Source of the DNA: Flavobacterium microcysteis
Lineage (GTDB): Bacteria > Bacteroidota > Bacteroidia > Flavobacteriales > Flavobacteriaceae
Assembly: GCF_006385255.1 (NCBI RefSeq)
Contig: NZ_VFJE01000052.1
Coordinates: forward strand, 124,001 to 188,000
Length of the DNA stretch: 64,000 bases
Direction of reading: 5' to 3'
Positions 16,469 through 25,998 of this stretch are shown in pieces. Below the pieces are notes generated by a model. The model saw only the letters and a list, made by a program, of their open reading frames with translations. It was not told the DNA's origin and ran no database searches. The position numbers and the translations under genes are program-made. Within the stretch, counting starts at the first letter, position 1; each line of letters starts with the position of its first letter.

Positions 16469-16520
16469 TAAAGTTAGCCATTTTACACTAGACCTTAACC
16501 GATTTTAGCCATACCTTAAC
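16469..16520 (-). promoter_or_regulatory. Regulated promoter of the barrel/DUF2147 operon
   Basis: Minus strand: GTTAAGG at 16520-16514 and 16499-16493, 21 bp apart, then a near -7 box TAACTTTA at 16476-16469. The proximal copy occupies the usual -33 position, which suggests a DNA-bound activator replacing a weak -33 box. The rest of the 480 bp gap (16398-16877) is AT-rich without other recognisable features. Confidence 0.4.
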
Positions 16521-16877
16521 ACAGTCGTTTCTGTTTAACAGAATGGTCAACCAATAAAGGTACTTAAAGACAAAAATATCCGTATTTGGGTAATTTTGGC
16601 TCTCTTGTACCAAATAGACACGGTATTTTCTTATTCTTTTGAGCTTAAATAAAGTATAGTCGCTTTTTCCGTCTGAAAAAAACTCCTGTAAAAAATATGC
16701 TGTTACAAATCAAGAGTATAGTTTTCAATAAGTTATATTAAAGTAAAAATATTTTTCCTAGCTTAGTAAAAATTTAAAACCTATGAAAAAGCCAATCTTT
16801 TTGAAAACACATTCTTAAATGTTATAATTCATCTACAATCTTATCAAATATTTTCATGAAACTAATTCAGTAGGAAT

Positions 16878-17564
16878 ATGACAAAAAAAATATTTATCAT
16901 TGTTTATTTGGTTTTAATACCAGTAATCGAAATCAATGCTCAAACAAAAGACCAAACTACAAAGTACAGAAAGGAAGCACTCGAGCAACTTAGAGGACTG
17001 CAAGATTTTTATAATAATAAATCAATTAATAATAACACAAGTATTGACAGTTTACAGAGTAAATTAGAAACTCTTATCAATGTAAGCAAAACTTTAAAAG
17101 ATACTGTGCAACTCAAGCTGATTGCAAATTATTTCACAACGATAAATAACAATTTATCGGAAGCTGATAGTCAAAGTCTTTTAGACATAAGCCGTATTAC
17201 AAATAAAGATCTGCAGCTTAAATTTTCAGCTAATAAGATTTCTGACCACTTATCACCAAATTTTGTCTTCGGTAAGACACAGAGAATTAAGATCAAAGCT
17301 CTCATGAGTACTAATCATAATTTATCGGGTAATTACCGCCTCCATTGGTGTTCCTATACAGGCCGGTCAGTTAAAGATCTAGTGAAAAAAGATGGTTTTA
17401 TATCCAATACATTTGCTAACCCATATACAATTGAAGTAGTGATGCCTGGACTAATTACATTTTGGTTAAAAGATGTTAGTACAAATGAAATTTATTTTTC
17501 TGACAATACTTATTATGACATGGTAAAACCATCACCCTTACTAGAAATTTACTTTAAAAAATAA
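16878..17564 (+). CDS. Unrecognised exported protein, first gene of a three-gene operon
   Basis: 228 aa with an N-terminal signal peptide (FIIVYLVLIPVIEINAQ). Residues 25-115 are helical and rich in Asn, Lys and Leu. From about 130 the chain is strand-rich (RIKIKALMST, YRLHWCSYTG, YTIEVVMPGLITFWLKDVS), suggesting an immunoglobulin-like or other beta-sandwich domain. No catalytic motif is seen. It lies 6 bp before a membrane protein and then a secreted metallopeptidase, so it may be a partner or substrate-binding component. AT content is higher than in the flanking metabolic genes. Confidence 0.6.
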   Translation: MTKKIFIIVYLVLIPVIEINAQTKDQTTKYRKEALEQLRGLQDFYNNKSINNNTSIDSLQSKLETLINVSKTLKDTVQLKLIANYFTTINNNLSEADSQSLLDISRITNKDLQLKFSANKISDHLSPNFVFGKTQRIKIKALMSTNHNLSGNYRLHWCSYTGRSVKDLVKKDGFISNTFANPYTIEVVMPGLITFWLKDVSTNEIYFSDNTYYDMVKPSPLLEIYFKK

Positions 17565-17570
17565 TAAATT

Positions 17571-18101
17571 ATGCAAAAACATATTAATACTATTTTTGGT
17601 TTAGGGCTGGTCATTATTACAACAATCACTTCATTCATCGCAAGACCTCCTGTTATTAGTAGTGATGAAAATGAGGGAATAAATTGGCGAAATGTCGTTA
17701 TCTTCATTACCGGTGTCTTAGTAATCTATTTTCAAAGAAATGTATCAACTGAAAATATACCTGCAAAAAAAATATTAATTCCTGGATCAATATTTATACT
17801 TGCACTCATAGCTTACGAAATTATGTATTATAAATATAGCATATCATGCTATAATAACAGAGTAATCATTTCTTACGCAGAGGTTAGACCCGAATTTAAA
17901 ATTGATTGGAAAGGCTGGCAAAAAGAAAATAATTATGAGAATTTTTTAAAAGGTGCCGATTGTAGCCCCGTAAATAGGTGGTATCAAAAAGATCTTGCAA
18001 TACAAAACTACGGCTTCATTAGCCTTTATATTATAATTACGACTTCCTTCATTAAAACAGTTTTGCTCTCCACTTATAAAATCAAGTCAAATGCAAAATA
18101 A
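17571..18101 (+). CDS. Unrecognised multi-pass membrane protein, second gene of the operon
   Basis: 176 aa with about four hydrophobic helices: residues about 8-24, 42-58, 66-86 and 150-170. A hydrophilic loop of about 60 residues between the last two includes two Cys (SCYNNR, GADCSPVN) and may be periplasmic. It starts 6 bp after the exported protein and overlaps the metallopeptidase start by 11 bp (18091-18101), so translation is coupled. Function unknown; a membrane anchor or transporter-like helper is possible. Confidence 0.6.
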   Translation: MQKHINTIFGLGLVIITTITSFIARPPVISSDENEGINWRNVVIFITGVLVIYFQRNVSTENIPAKKILIPGSIFILALIAYEIMYYKYSISCYNNRVIISYAEVRPEFKIDWKGWQKENNYENFLKGADCSPVNRWYQKDLAIQNYGFISLYIIITTSFIKTVLLSTYKIKSNAK

Positions 18102-19731
18102 AAATTATACATATAGTATAATACTTTTTCTTTTCAGTTTTGCCTCTCTAGCGCAAAATCAAAATTTGACACTTAAGGGTATATTTGATCGAGAATATGA
18201 AAATTTCCTTTATGTCACCAAAGACTTTAAAATTAAAATTCCACCATTATTATACTCAGTTTCTGAACAGTCACATCTTTCCAAAGACAATCTTGTGATA
18301 AATTTAAATCAGATTGAACCCTATACTAAAGATAAAGGTGAATTATTTAAGCAGATTTTTGCACGTTTCGTCTTAGGACATGAAATTGGGCATGTATTAC
18401 AACACTCCATGTTTGACAAAATAGTTTTTGAAGCGCCAAAAGGTGAGCTTCAAATTTATTTCGAATGCTTTGCAGATGTAATTGCTGGCACCTTATTTTC
18501 ATTGGTAACCCATTATGACATCAAGAAAAGATATGAGGCTGACAATAATTTTAATTTCGAACAATATAACAAGGGGTCTATAGAAATTATGAACGATGCA
18601 TATCAGCAAATTCTTCTCATGGATAGTGCAAATGTTGTAATTACCAGTCATCCAACAAATATTCAACGAATGACTGCTTTTCGAAATGGGAAAATTGCTG
18701 GAATGATTGATTATACACAAAGAATTTTAGCGGACCCTGAATTGTACAGCGCCCTACCTAAAGAACATGTAGAACAGCAACGTGAAATTTTCACAAGTGT
18801 ATCCACTGCAATGGGCTATAATATCTCAGATAAAGACATTTATAAAAGTAATATATTGCTCTGGGCTCGTAAAGAAACCTACCATATTATAAATGCTAAT
18901 AATAAATATGTTTCCAATTTAATGATATATAATAGGAAATTTGAATGGGACGAAAGCAGTGAAAATCCAATTGTAGACGTTTCATTTTCAATATACAATT
19001 CCAATGATACGCCAGTAATTTTTTCTGGAAAATATCTAGTTGAGTTTGTTCTTAGAGATGATCCTAAAAATATAATAGCTATACAGCCTGTTAGTGGAAA
19101 ACAGTTTGAAAATTGGATTAATCCAAAAGATACACTCAATATTAGTGGAAGACTCACTTGGTTTGCGGACGACAAATACATGCCTAGCTTAAATATCCCT
19201 GGAGATGAACTCTCATTATACAGCAGTTTTCCTCATAATGGATTAGGTTTACTTGAAATTGAGAATATTCAACGTTTTTCCGCTGACTTTAGCAAATGGA
19301 ATGAAGATTCAATAGATGATCTTATGGATATTTTAAAATTTATTAAAAATAGAAGGGGAAAATTTATTTTTTTAAAAAAAGGTATCGGAGTTAGTATGGC
19401 ATCAAAAAAGAAAAATCTTCGTGTATATGGAGCTAAATACTCTTGTAATTTCATATCAAATCGAAATGAGGATTTTTACTTTTTACAAAGAGGGGAAAAA
19501 ATTAGTTTTGTAGCTGAAATTTTCTTTAAAGATTCATCTATAGCAGAAAATACATTCAGAAATTTAAAAAGTAATGTAAAAAAAGCCTTCTCTTATGATA
19601 ATCAAAGTTTTCAAGATGATGAAATCAAATACGAAGAATATACTTATCAGGGAAATGTGATTATGGATATTGATTTTCAGTACATTAAAAACATGGATGA
19701 GTATAGGATAAAGATTGAAATATTAGAATAA
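18091..19731 (+). CDS. Exported metallopeptidase-like protein with HExxH motif
   Basis: 546 aa. A signal peptide covers about residues 1-22 (FLFSFASLAQ). The zinc motif is GHEIGHVLQH (His97, Glu98, His101), followed 24 residues later by YFECFADVIAG, where Glu125 or Asp129 could be the third ligand, as in M48- and ImmA/IrrE-like minigluzincins. Residues about 160-220 are helical with HPTNIQRMTAFRNG, a block seen after the ligand in such peptidases. The C-terminal 300 residues are beta-rich and unrecognised. Probably a periplasmic or surface zinc protease; substrate unknown. Last gene of the operon. Confidence 0.7.
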   Translation: MQNKNYTYSIILFLFSFASLAQNQNLTLKGIFDREYENFLYVTKDFKIKIPPLLYSVSEQSHLSKDNLVINLNQIEPYTKDKGELFKQIFARFVLGHEIGHVLQHSMFDKIVFEAPKGELQIYFECFADVIAGTLFSLVTHYDIKKRYEADNNFNFEQYNKGSIEIMNDAYQQILLMDSANVVITSHPTNIQRMTAFRNGKIAGMIDYTQRILADPELYSALPKEHVEQQREIFTSVSTAMGYNISDKDIYKSNILLWARKETYHIINANNKYVSNLMIYNRKFEWDESSENPIVDVSFSIYNSNDTPVIFSGKYLVEFVLRDDPKNIIAIQPVSGKQFENWINPKDTLNISGRLTWFADDKYMPSLNIPGDELSLYSSFPHNGLGLLEIENIQRFSADFSKWNEDSIDDLMDILKFIKNRRGKFIFLKKGIGVSMASKKKNLRVYGAKYSCNFISNRNEDFYFLQRGEKISFVAEIFFKDSSIAENTFRNLKSNVKKAFSYDNQSFQDDEIKYEEYTYQGNVIMDIDFQYIKNMDEYRIKIEILE

Positions 19732-19803
19732 AAAGAAAAAATTTCAATTACGTTTCTAAAATTAATTTTTACTATACTATGCATATTTAAAATACCCAAC
19801 TCT

Positions 19804-20712
19804 TTATAAATTAGCAGCCCATATATAAATATCAACCTTTTCTCCAATATTATACTTTCTTCTAATTCTATATTTTTTACCTTCTATGCTTCTAATACTG
19901 GAATTGGTAAACTTAGCTATTTCCTTTGTTGTGAAACCTAATTTTATATAGGCGCAAAACTCCTGTTCGCTTGCCACTACATTAGGTTGTATCTCAACCA
20001 ATCTTTCGCAAAAATAAGGGTACAGTTTTTTAAATTTTGGAAAAAAATGACTATTGTTCTGTACAGCCATGTCAATAACTTCCTTTAATTTATCCATATC
20101 AATCTCTGCTTCCCTCACCCACATTTCAACCTTCTTTTTATAGAATTTAATCGATATAGCCTGTTTCCTTATTATAAAATAGATAAACCAAAAGACAAGT
20201 CCAATTGACCCTAGTAATGATTCTAGAAAAATCATGTCCTTCTTCGGATGTTCAAAAGAATTTGTTTTAACATCTAAAAACACTATAAAAAAAAGAAAAA
20301 AGCATATTAATGCGATTGCCTTTTTATTTCTACTGACTTTTAAAAAATAAGGCAAAGACAGAATCAGGGGAATGTAATAGAGATGAATTCCTGATGCTAA
20401 CCCTGTATGAGAAGATATATAAAAGAAGATAAAAACTAATAATAGATAGGCAAAAGTTTGTGCAAGGGCATTAAATTTTAAATCGGTGTATACGACATAA
20501 AAGAAAAGAATTGACAGCAAAAAGAAGCAATATGAGATTAATGATGCTATATAAATAAAATCAGATACAGCAATAGCAAAAAATAAAAGTGAAAGCGAAA
20601 GAAAACTTTTATTCCATAGCTTAATGTGTTCCACTTCCATTTTGTGTGAATACTTTTCAGTTCCAACTTCTATTAATTTGGAATAAAAACCTGAAATGCT
20701 TTCTAAAACCAT
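19804..20712 (-). CDS. Membrane protein with C-terminal LuxR-type HTH
   Basis: 302 aa. Residues about 35-190 hold five or six hydrophobic helices, then a helical linker rich in Asp and Glu, then an HTH at about 245-300: IKLGFTTKEIAKFTNSSIRSIEGKKY is shared with LuxR/GerE domains (here in shorter form: FTTKEIAKF and SIRSIEGKKYRIRRK). It is probably a regulator tethered to the inner membrane that senses an envelope or membrane signal. It is divergent from a TPR-AraC regulator; the 264 bp between them hold an operator-like palindrome. Confidence 0.75.
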   Translation of the reverse strand: MVLESISGFYSKLIEVGTEKYSHKMEVEHIKLWNKSFLSLSLLFFAIAVSDFIYIASLISYCFFLLSILFFYVVYTDLKFNALAQTFAYLLLVFIFFYISSHTGLASGIHLYYIPLILSLPYFLKVSRNKKAIALICFFLFFIVFLDVKTNSFEHPKKDMIFLESLLGSIGLVFWFIYFIIRKQAISIKFYKKKVEMWVREAEIDMDKLKEVIDMAVQNNSHFFPKFKKLYPYFCERLVEIQPNVVASEQEFCAYIKLGFTTKEIAKFTNSSIRSIEGKKYRIRRKYNIGEKVDIYIWAANL

Positions 20713-20933
20713 AGTAATTTGTGATTAAAAAATAATGCATGAAATCTGATGCAATTTTAAGCCAAAAAACTACGCAAGTAAATGCATGTATGTAATCATT
20801 TCGGAATATATCACACTAAAAACAACAAATAAATCACTGATTTTAAAACAATTAAATTATAAATTATAAAACTAAGGTTTTAAATGGGTTCCTTTTGAAT
20901 AAATGATAAAAATAGCCCTCGGGGTAAGGCGTA

Positions 20934-20960
20934 TACTACAAAACAATTAAATTTGTAGTA
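20934..20960. promoter_or_regulatory. Palindromic operator overlapping the -7 box of the TPR-AraC gene
   Basis: TACTACAAA (20934-20942) and TTTGTAGTA (20952-20960) are perfect inverted repeats separated by 9 bp. A -7 box TAAATTTG (20948-20955) overlaps the right arm. The ATG at 20977 lies about 15 bp past the expected start. The site would suit a repressor of this promoter. Confidence 0.5.
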
Positions 20961-20976
20961 GCCTAATTAAAAAATT

Positions 20977-22608
20977 ATGAAAAGAATATTTTCAGCTTTA
21001 CTCCTTCTCTGCTTGTTTATTACTACACTCAGCGCCCAATCAAATAAAAAGGATATAGACAAATTATTACAGGATGGCAAACACTATTTAAAATTCACTA
21101 GTGATACCGTAAAAGGCTTTAAGCTCTTGTCTGAGGCAAAAGAAGCTTCTAAACGTATCGGATACAAAGAAGGAATTGTAGCGAGTGAAGTGGCATTAAG
21201 CTTTTTTCATGTAGGCAGAGGTGATTATGATAAAGTAATTGAGATTGGTTACAAAATAGAGCCGCTGGCATTAGAGGCTGAAAATTACACATTACTTTCA
21301 GATCTGTATAGGCTTAGAGCTTTCTCGCATGGGCGATTGGGAATAAGCGAAAAAAGCTATAAAGAATTTCAAACTTCTTTAAAGTATGCAAAAAAAATAC
21401 CTGAAAAAAACCTTCGTCATCACAGAACAGCTTTCGTTTATGAAAACATGACCCTCTATTTTCAGCGGACAAACAAATCTCAGGATAGCATTTTATATTA
21501 TTATGAAAAAAGTTTAGAAGAAGCGAAAAAAATACAGGACAATAACCCCGATGTTACATTAGATGCTAAATATGATATCATTGCTAACGCAAACGGAAGT
21601 CTTGGACGGCTATATATGTTTTATCCTGACGGGCCAAGAATGGATCTTGCAGAAAAGTATTTTCTGGATGCCCTAGAAATACACAAAAACGAAAAGTATA
21701 AGATTCCCCTCCAAAGCAAAATGTTATTATTGGTTTATTTAAGCAACTTTTATAATAATAATGGTGATCCTGATAAAACAATAGAATATGCGACTAATGT
21801 CCTAGAATTAGAAAGAAAAGTAAATTCGCCTTATGATAGGGTGGACGCTTATGAACTATTGTCGGCAGCTTATTTAGAAAAAGGTGATAAGACACTTCTT
21901 TCAAAATATACAGCATTACATGAAAAACTGATTGATAGTATTAGCGAAGCTGAAAAAACAAGCATTGATGCGCCTGTAAATCAAATCGTTTCGCAGGAGA
22001 AAAAGAAACATACTACTACGATAGCAATAATTGCCGGAGGCATTATTGTGGTTATAGCTTTAGCTGTAATTCTATTCTGGAAAAGAAAGAACAGGATTTT
22101 ACACAAAAACTATGAAAACCTAATTGAAAAACTAAAGGCTGAAAAAAGGCCGGAAGCCCTTATTGAAGAAGAAAATTATAGTAAGACTTCATCAGATAAG
22201 CCATTTACTATTACAGAGGAAACTGCTGATGCCCTACTCTTAAAACTGGAGAAGTTTGAAAGATCTAAAAATGTCATTAAAAAGGAAGTTAGCCTTACTT
22301 GGTTAGCTAATCACTTGAATACCAACACACGATATCTTTCTGAAGTTATAAAAAAATATAAAGGAAAATCATTTAACAACTACATCAATGGCTTAAGGAT
22401 AAACTATATTGTAGAATTGCTTTATGAAGAACCCAAACACAGGGAGTATAAAATAAGTTATCTTGCAGAGTTATGCGGTTTTTCCTCAAGAGAAGTATTT
22501 ACAACTATATTTAAAAAAGAAACAGGCATATCTCCCTCCTATTTCATCGATCATTTAAAAAACGACATCAATATAATTTACGAACAGGAAGTAGATAAAG
22601 TTGTTTAG
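20977..22608 (+). CDS. TPR sensor with AraC-type DNA-binding domain
   Basis: 543 aa. Signal peptide 1-20 (FITTLSAQ), periplasmic tetratricopeptide-like helices about 25-325 (for example LDAKYDIIANANGSLGRLY), a membrane helix about 343-364 (TIAIIAGGIIVVIALAVILFW as part), a cytoplasmic coiled coil, and an AraC HTH pair at about 420-535 (SLTWLANHLNTNTRYLSEVIK, ISYLAELCGFSSREVFTTIFKK). This is the one-component TPR-AraC regulator type common in Flavobacteria. It should pass a periplasmic peptide or protein signal to DNA. It ends 27 bp from the convergent histidine kinase gene. Confidence 0.88.
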   Translation: MKRIFSALLLLCLFITTLSAQSNKKDIDKLLQDGKHYLKFTSDTVKGFKLLSEAKEASKRIGYKEGIVASEVALSFFHVGRGDYDKVIEIGYKIEPLALEAENYTLLSDLYRLRAFSHGRLGISEKSYKEFQTSLKYAKKIPEKNLRHHRTAFVYENMTLYFQRTNKSQDSILYYYEKSLEEAKKIQDNNPDVTLDAKYDIIANANGSLGRLYMFYPDGPRMDLAEKYFLDALEIHKNEKYKIPLQSKMLLLVYLSNFYNNNGDPDKTIEYATNVLELERKVNSPYDRVDAYELLSAAYLEKGDKTLLSKYTALHEKLIDSISEAEKTSIDAPVNQIVSQEKKKHTTTIAIIAGGIIVVIALAVILFWKRKNRILHKNYENLIEKLKAEKRPEALIEEENYSKTSSDKPFTITEETADALLLKLEKFERSKNVIKKEVSLTWLANHLNTNTRYLSEVIKKYKGKSFNNYINGLRINYIVELLYEEPKHREYKISYLAELCGFSSREVFTTIFKKETGISPSYFIDHLKNDINIIYEQEVDKVV

Positions 22609-22635
22609 ACTTATTGTTGTTCTTATTGCTAGTGA

Positions 22636-23757
22636 TTAAGCCACAATCTTTGAAGGCGTTCTTTCCCTATCAATTGATCCGGATGGAACACCATAACTGA
22701 AAATAGTACCGCCTGTATTGCGGTTTTCAGCCCAAATCCGTCCACCAAGTTTTACTATAAAATCTTTACTAAACGAAAGTGCGATACCTGCGCCTTGATG
22801 TGTTGAACCCGCCTTATTGCTTATAGAAAACAGTTTTTTAATTTGATTATCTGATAGTCCTGGTCCTTCATCTTTTACAGAAATTATAATTTCGTTCCCG
22901 GTTTTGAAGGCATCTATAGCAATAGTTTTCCCTTTTGGAGAAAATTTTAATGCATTCGACAATAGGTTTCTGTTTACGAATTGCAGCATTTCCCTATCAG
23001 ATGTAGCTAAAATTCCATTGGGTATATTATTAATAACCGTAATACCTTTTTCATTGAGCTGCACATTGTAGCCGCTAATAGCTTCGTCAAGTAGCGAACG
23101 GATATTTACGGTTTCCATATTGATTTTGAATTCTCCAAGCTGGCGTTTGATCCATTGCAGAGTAGCATCAAAATTTTCCAACGTTACTGAAATATCGTTG
23201 CTTATGGCCATATAAAAAGATTCTTTTTCGGATTGAGTAAGTAGTTCCGTATTTCGTTCCAGCAAACGCATCATATAAAGCGTTGAAATAAGAGGTGAAC
23301 GGAAATCATGCGCCAGTATAGAAACCAGGTTTGATTTAACTGCATCAGCTTTGGATAAGGAAATGTTTTTATTTTCAATGACCTCATATAATGCTGCCTT
23401 CTTTTTATAATCATTTCTGATTTTATTATAAGCACGAAGTAATAGCAATAGCAGAATACCACAGGTTACTAAAAAGAAGATCAATATCATGATAGCCCGT
23501 TGTGATACTTTCTGCGATTGTTCGAGATTTCTATTGTTTTCCTGTAACTGATTATAATGCACGTAATAATCGGATGTAACATTGGAAGTAAGAGCTGTTG
23601 CACTCGTAAGAGGTACTTGCGAGGTTAAAATACCTTTGTTATTAGCAACGACCTCCAACTGGGTAGAACCATTAGGCATTTCTGTTCCAATCCCAACCTG
23701 TCCATAAGCGCCACAAGCTCCCATAACAAATAATAAGGTTAGAAATTTGTTGTTCAT
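22636..23757 (-). CDS. Membrane histidine kinase with surface-protein-like N-terminus
   Basis: 373 aa. Signal peptide about 1-19, then a 65-residue periplasmic stretch with QVGIGTEMPNGS and NNKGILTSQVPL, a motif I know from the start of many flavobacterial surface proteins. A membrane helix is at about 88-108, a coiled coil at 110-140, and the HisKA box LAHDFRSPL has His150. The ATPase has NRNLLSNALKF (N), DEGPGLS (G1) and a weak G2 loop (GAGIALS). No response regulator gene is adjacent; the convergent TPR-AraC gene is the closest regulator. The partner is probably elsewhere. Confidence 0.82.
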   Translation of the reverse strand: MNNKFLTLLFVMGACGAYGQVGIGTEMPNGSTQLEVVANNKGILTSQVPLTSATALTSNVTSDYYVHYNQLQENNRNLEQSQKVSQRAIMILIFFLVTCGILLLLLLRAYNKIRNDYKKKAALYEVIENKNISLSKADAVKSNLVSILAHDFRSPLISTLYMMRLLERNTELLTQSEKESFYMAISNDISVTLENFDATLQWIKRQLGEFKINMETVNIRSLLDEAISGYNVQLNEKGITVINNIPNGILATSDREMLQFVNRNLLSNALKFSPKGKTIAIDAFKTGNEIIISVKDEGPGLSDNQIKKLFSISNKAGSTHQGAGIALSFSKDFIVKLGGRIWAENRNTGGTIFSYGVPSGSIDRERTPSKIVA

Positions 23758-24493
23758 CTCTGATTTATTTTAAGGTTAAGTTTGTTCGATTTGTTAATTC
23801 TATACTGATGATGCCCTAAACAACAATTATAAATAAGATGGTTTGCTTTCAAATTATGAAAGAACATTCTCAAACAAACAAGATGATAAGGCTGATGGGG
23901 TAAGTATAGATAAGTGGTGTACTAAAAAATAAAAACTGGGGGACAGGAATTTAAATAGTAGTTGCCCAAAAGACCTTAAGTTTATTGGCTTATCCATAAT
24001 TTGGAACATTTCTGCAGTTGTACACTCAATTTTCTAGCAGGTAGCAACAGCTTTAAGTTCCAATATCGTTTTATAGGCGAAATAATATATGAATGACTGT
24101 TACCTTACAAAGAAAAAAAACAGGACGGACAAAAAATAAAAACGATAAACGCATATATACACGTGTAGCAATATTATTTATAAACCATTGAATATGAGTT
24201 TTTTTTAAATAAAAACATATTGCGAAAACGATTTGAATCAAATGATATTTAGAAGTGAAAAGTTTTTTCTAAGTATGCACGTGTAATTAAAAAAGTAAAT
24301 TTTTTAATAATTGTTTGCTAAGAGAAAAACTATTAAGTATTGTCTGCCCATAATGCATATTTGTTAAAATTATAAATATTTAACCACGGTAAAACCATTC
24401 CTTTTATATTTATTCTGAAATTGGAATAATCAAATAAGTAAGATGGTGTCAGCACGATAATATGCTGAGGACGCCGGCAAACATTTAATCAAC
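23758..24493. other. 736 bp gene-poor AT-rich region
   Basis: No credible reading frame is seen on either strand. The only structure noted is two CACGTGTA octamers (around 24161 and 24279) and a short hairpin TCAGCA/TGCTGA at 24449-24454/24463-24468, just ahead of the next gene. It may be a degraded gene or insertion scar. Confidence 0.4.
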
Positions 24494-25282
24494 ATGAGTG
24501 ATACAGTAGTTATAATTGTTGGAATCGTTATTGTATTTTTCTTCTGGAAAATAATGACTTTTGAAAGTAAAAGCGAAACTGAAGAAATAAAGAGGTTAAA
24601 AGAAAGTTTAGCAGATGAATTTATTTATGATCCTGAAACAGGAACAAAAATAACTTTAGAACAGGCTGAGTCCGGGCATTGGATTCCACATAATAATTTA
24701 GATAGAATAAAAGATTCTGATGAGATAGAACAATTTTACCATGGCCCCGAAAAAGAAGCTGAAGAACTTAAAAACTATATCAAAAAAAATGGATTTACAT
24801 ATAAAAAGCTAACAAATAAGCAATTGGAACTGCTTGAAAAAACGGAAATCTTATCTAAATATGATGATTGGTCGTATTCAAGTTCCTTTTTAAATGATAA
24901 AGGAAATTGTTTCGTGTTTTTTCCCGCAGTTGAAATAAACACAAGTAGACATGAGTTGGGTTATCACGAATCACAAATTATGTTTTGGATAAAAGATGAA
25001 CAACTATCGGGTCATTATTATTTTAGAGAAAAAACAAGTTTTGAAACCTTAATTGATCTATTCAGAAATGACGATGAAATTAAACTTGATAATTACGAGA
25101 GTTTTACAATAAGAAAATCAAATAACATTCGCTACATAATTAAACTTCTAAACTTTTTTAAAGATGAAAAGGAATTAGAATTCGAAATTTGTGATGATAG
25201 TTTTTTTATTAAAACGCTCTCCTATCCCAATATGGAAGATTACTTAAGAATAGAAAAAATTATAAAAAAAGTTAACCAATAA
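24494..25282 (+). CDS. Hypothetical membrane-anchored protein
   Basis: 262 aa. Residues 4-22 form one membrane helix (VVIIVGIVIVFFFWKI), and the rest is hydrophilic and acidic. A possible small domain at about 45-65 reads IYDPETGTKITLEQAESGHW. The central part has strands (NCFVFFPAVEI, SQIMFWIKDEQLSGHYYF), and the end is helical. I do not recognise a family. It stands alone, with convergent orientation to the next orphan gene, in an AT-rich accessory stretch. Orphan status makes a strain-specific or interaction role (immunity-like) conceivable but unsupported. Confidence 0.6.
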   Translation: MSDTVVIIVGIVIVFFFWKIMTFESKSETEEIKRLKESLADEFIYDPETGTKITLEQAESGHWIPHNNLDRIKDSDEIEQFYHGPEKEAEELKNYIKKNGFTYKKLTNKQLELLEKTEILSKYDDWSYSSSFLNDKGNCFVFFPAVEINTSRHELGYHESQIMFWIKDEQLSGHYYFREKTSFETLIDLFRNDDEIKLDNYESFTIRKSNNIRYIIKLLNFFKDEKELEFEICDDSFFIKTLSYPNMEDYLRIEKIIKKVNQ

Positions 25283-25357
25283 TAGATTAGAAAAACAGAA
25301 ATAGTAAGCAAAGAATAAAGCTTAAAAGCAGCTGTTTTGTCAAATTTATATACCCTT

Positions 25358-25858
25358 TTACTTAAATTTTGTAAAATCAATCTCTTCATTCAAAAACTCT
25401 AAATCAATAAAATAATTTTCTTCATCAGAATCATTAGGTACATATACGCTTATATAGTCTCGCAATCTTAATTTAAATTCCACTACAGTTTTATCCATAT
25501 CAACAGTAGTTGAAAATTCTTTTGTGATTTTTTCACCCTCTCTGTATTTACATAATATCTTAGTTCTATGTAAATCAACTAAATCCTCTCTTTGTGAATC
25601 TTTAGATATCCATTCCAAAAAATTTTCATTTTCATCTTCATTTGACAATAAATAGCCTGATGAATTCCGATCTACTTTTGTGTCAAAATTTATAATAACA
25701 CAGTCAATAGATTTGATTTTTATTTCCTTCCAATTATTACGAACTTCTTCTACAAATTCCATTTTGCTATTTTCTCTCCATGTATTAATTTTTTTCCCAG
25801 AATGTTTACTCCAGAGGAAAAATAAGAATAACACAATTAAAAAATATATCCAGGCCAT
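25358..25858 (-). CDS. Hypothetical membrane-anchored protein
   Basis: 166 aa. A membrane helix covers residues 2-18 (WIYFLIVLFLFFLWS), followed by a basic residue group and a soluble domain. The soluble part alternates strands and turns (KSIDCVIINFDTK, VVEFKLRLRDYISVYV) and ends acidic. I do not recognise a family. The architecture (short N-terminal helix, small acidic domain) resembles that of the convergent orphan gene next to it, but the sequences are not obviously related. No RNA or operon partner is seen. Confidence 0.55.
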   Translation of the reverse strand: MAWIYFLIVLFLFFLWSKHSGKKINTWRENSKMEFVEEVRNNWKEIKIKSIDCVIINFDTKVDRNSSGYLLSNEDENENFLEWISKDSQREDLVDLHRTKILCKYREGEKITKEFSTTVDMDKTVVEFKLRLRDYISVYVPNDSDEENYFIDLEFLNEEIDFTKFK

Positions 25859-25998
25859 TTTGGTGTCATTGCAACAATATAGGTAAAAACTTTTATTACC
25901 TATTTTTACAAATATACCGAAAAGATTGAAAGAAAAAAGCTAAGCAAAAAAAGAGAAATGTAAACACGTAACCTTACTGATATCCCTTTTTAAAATAC

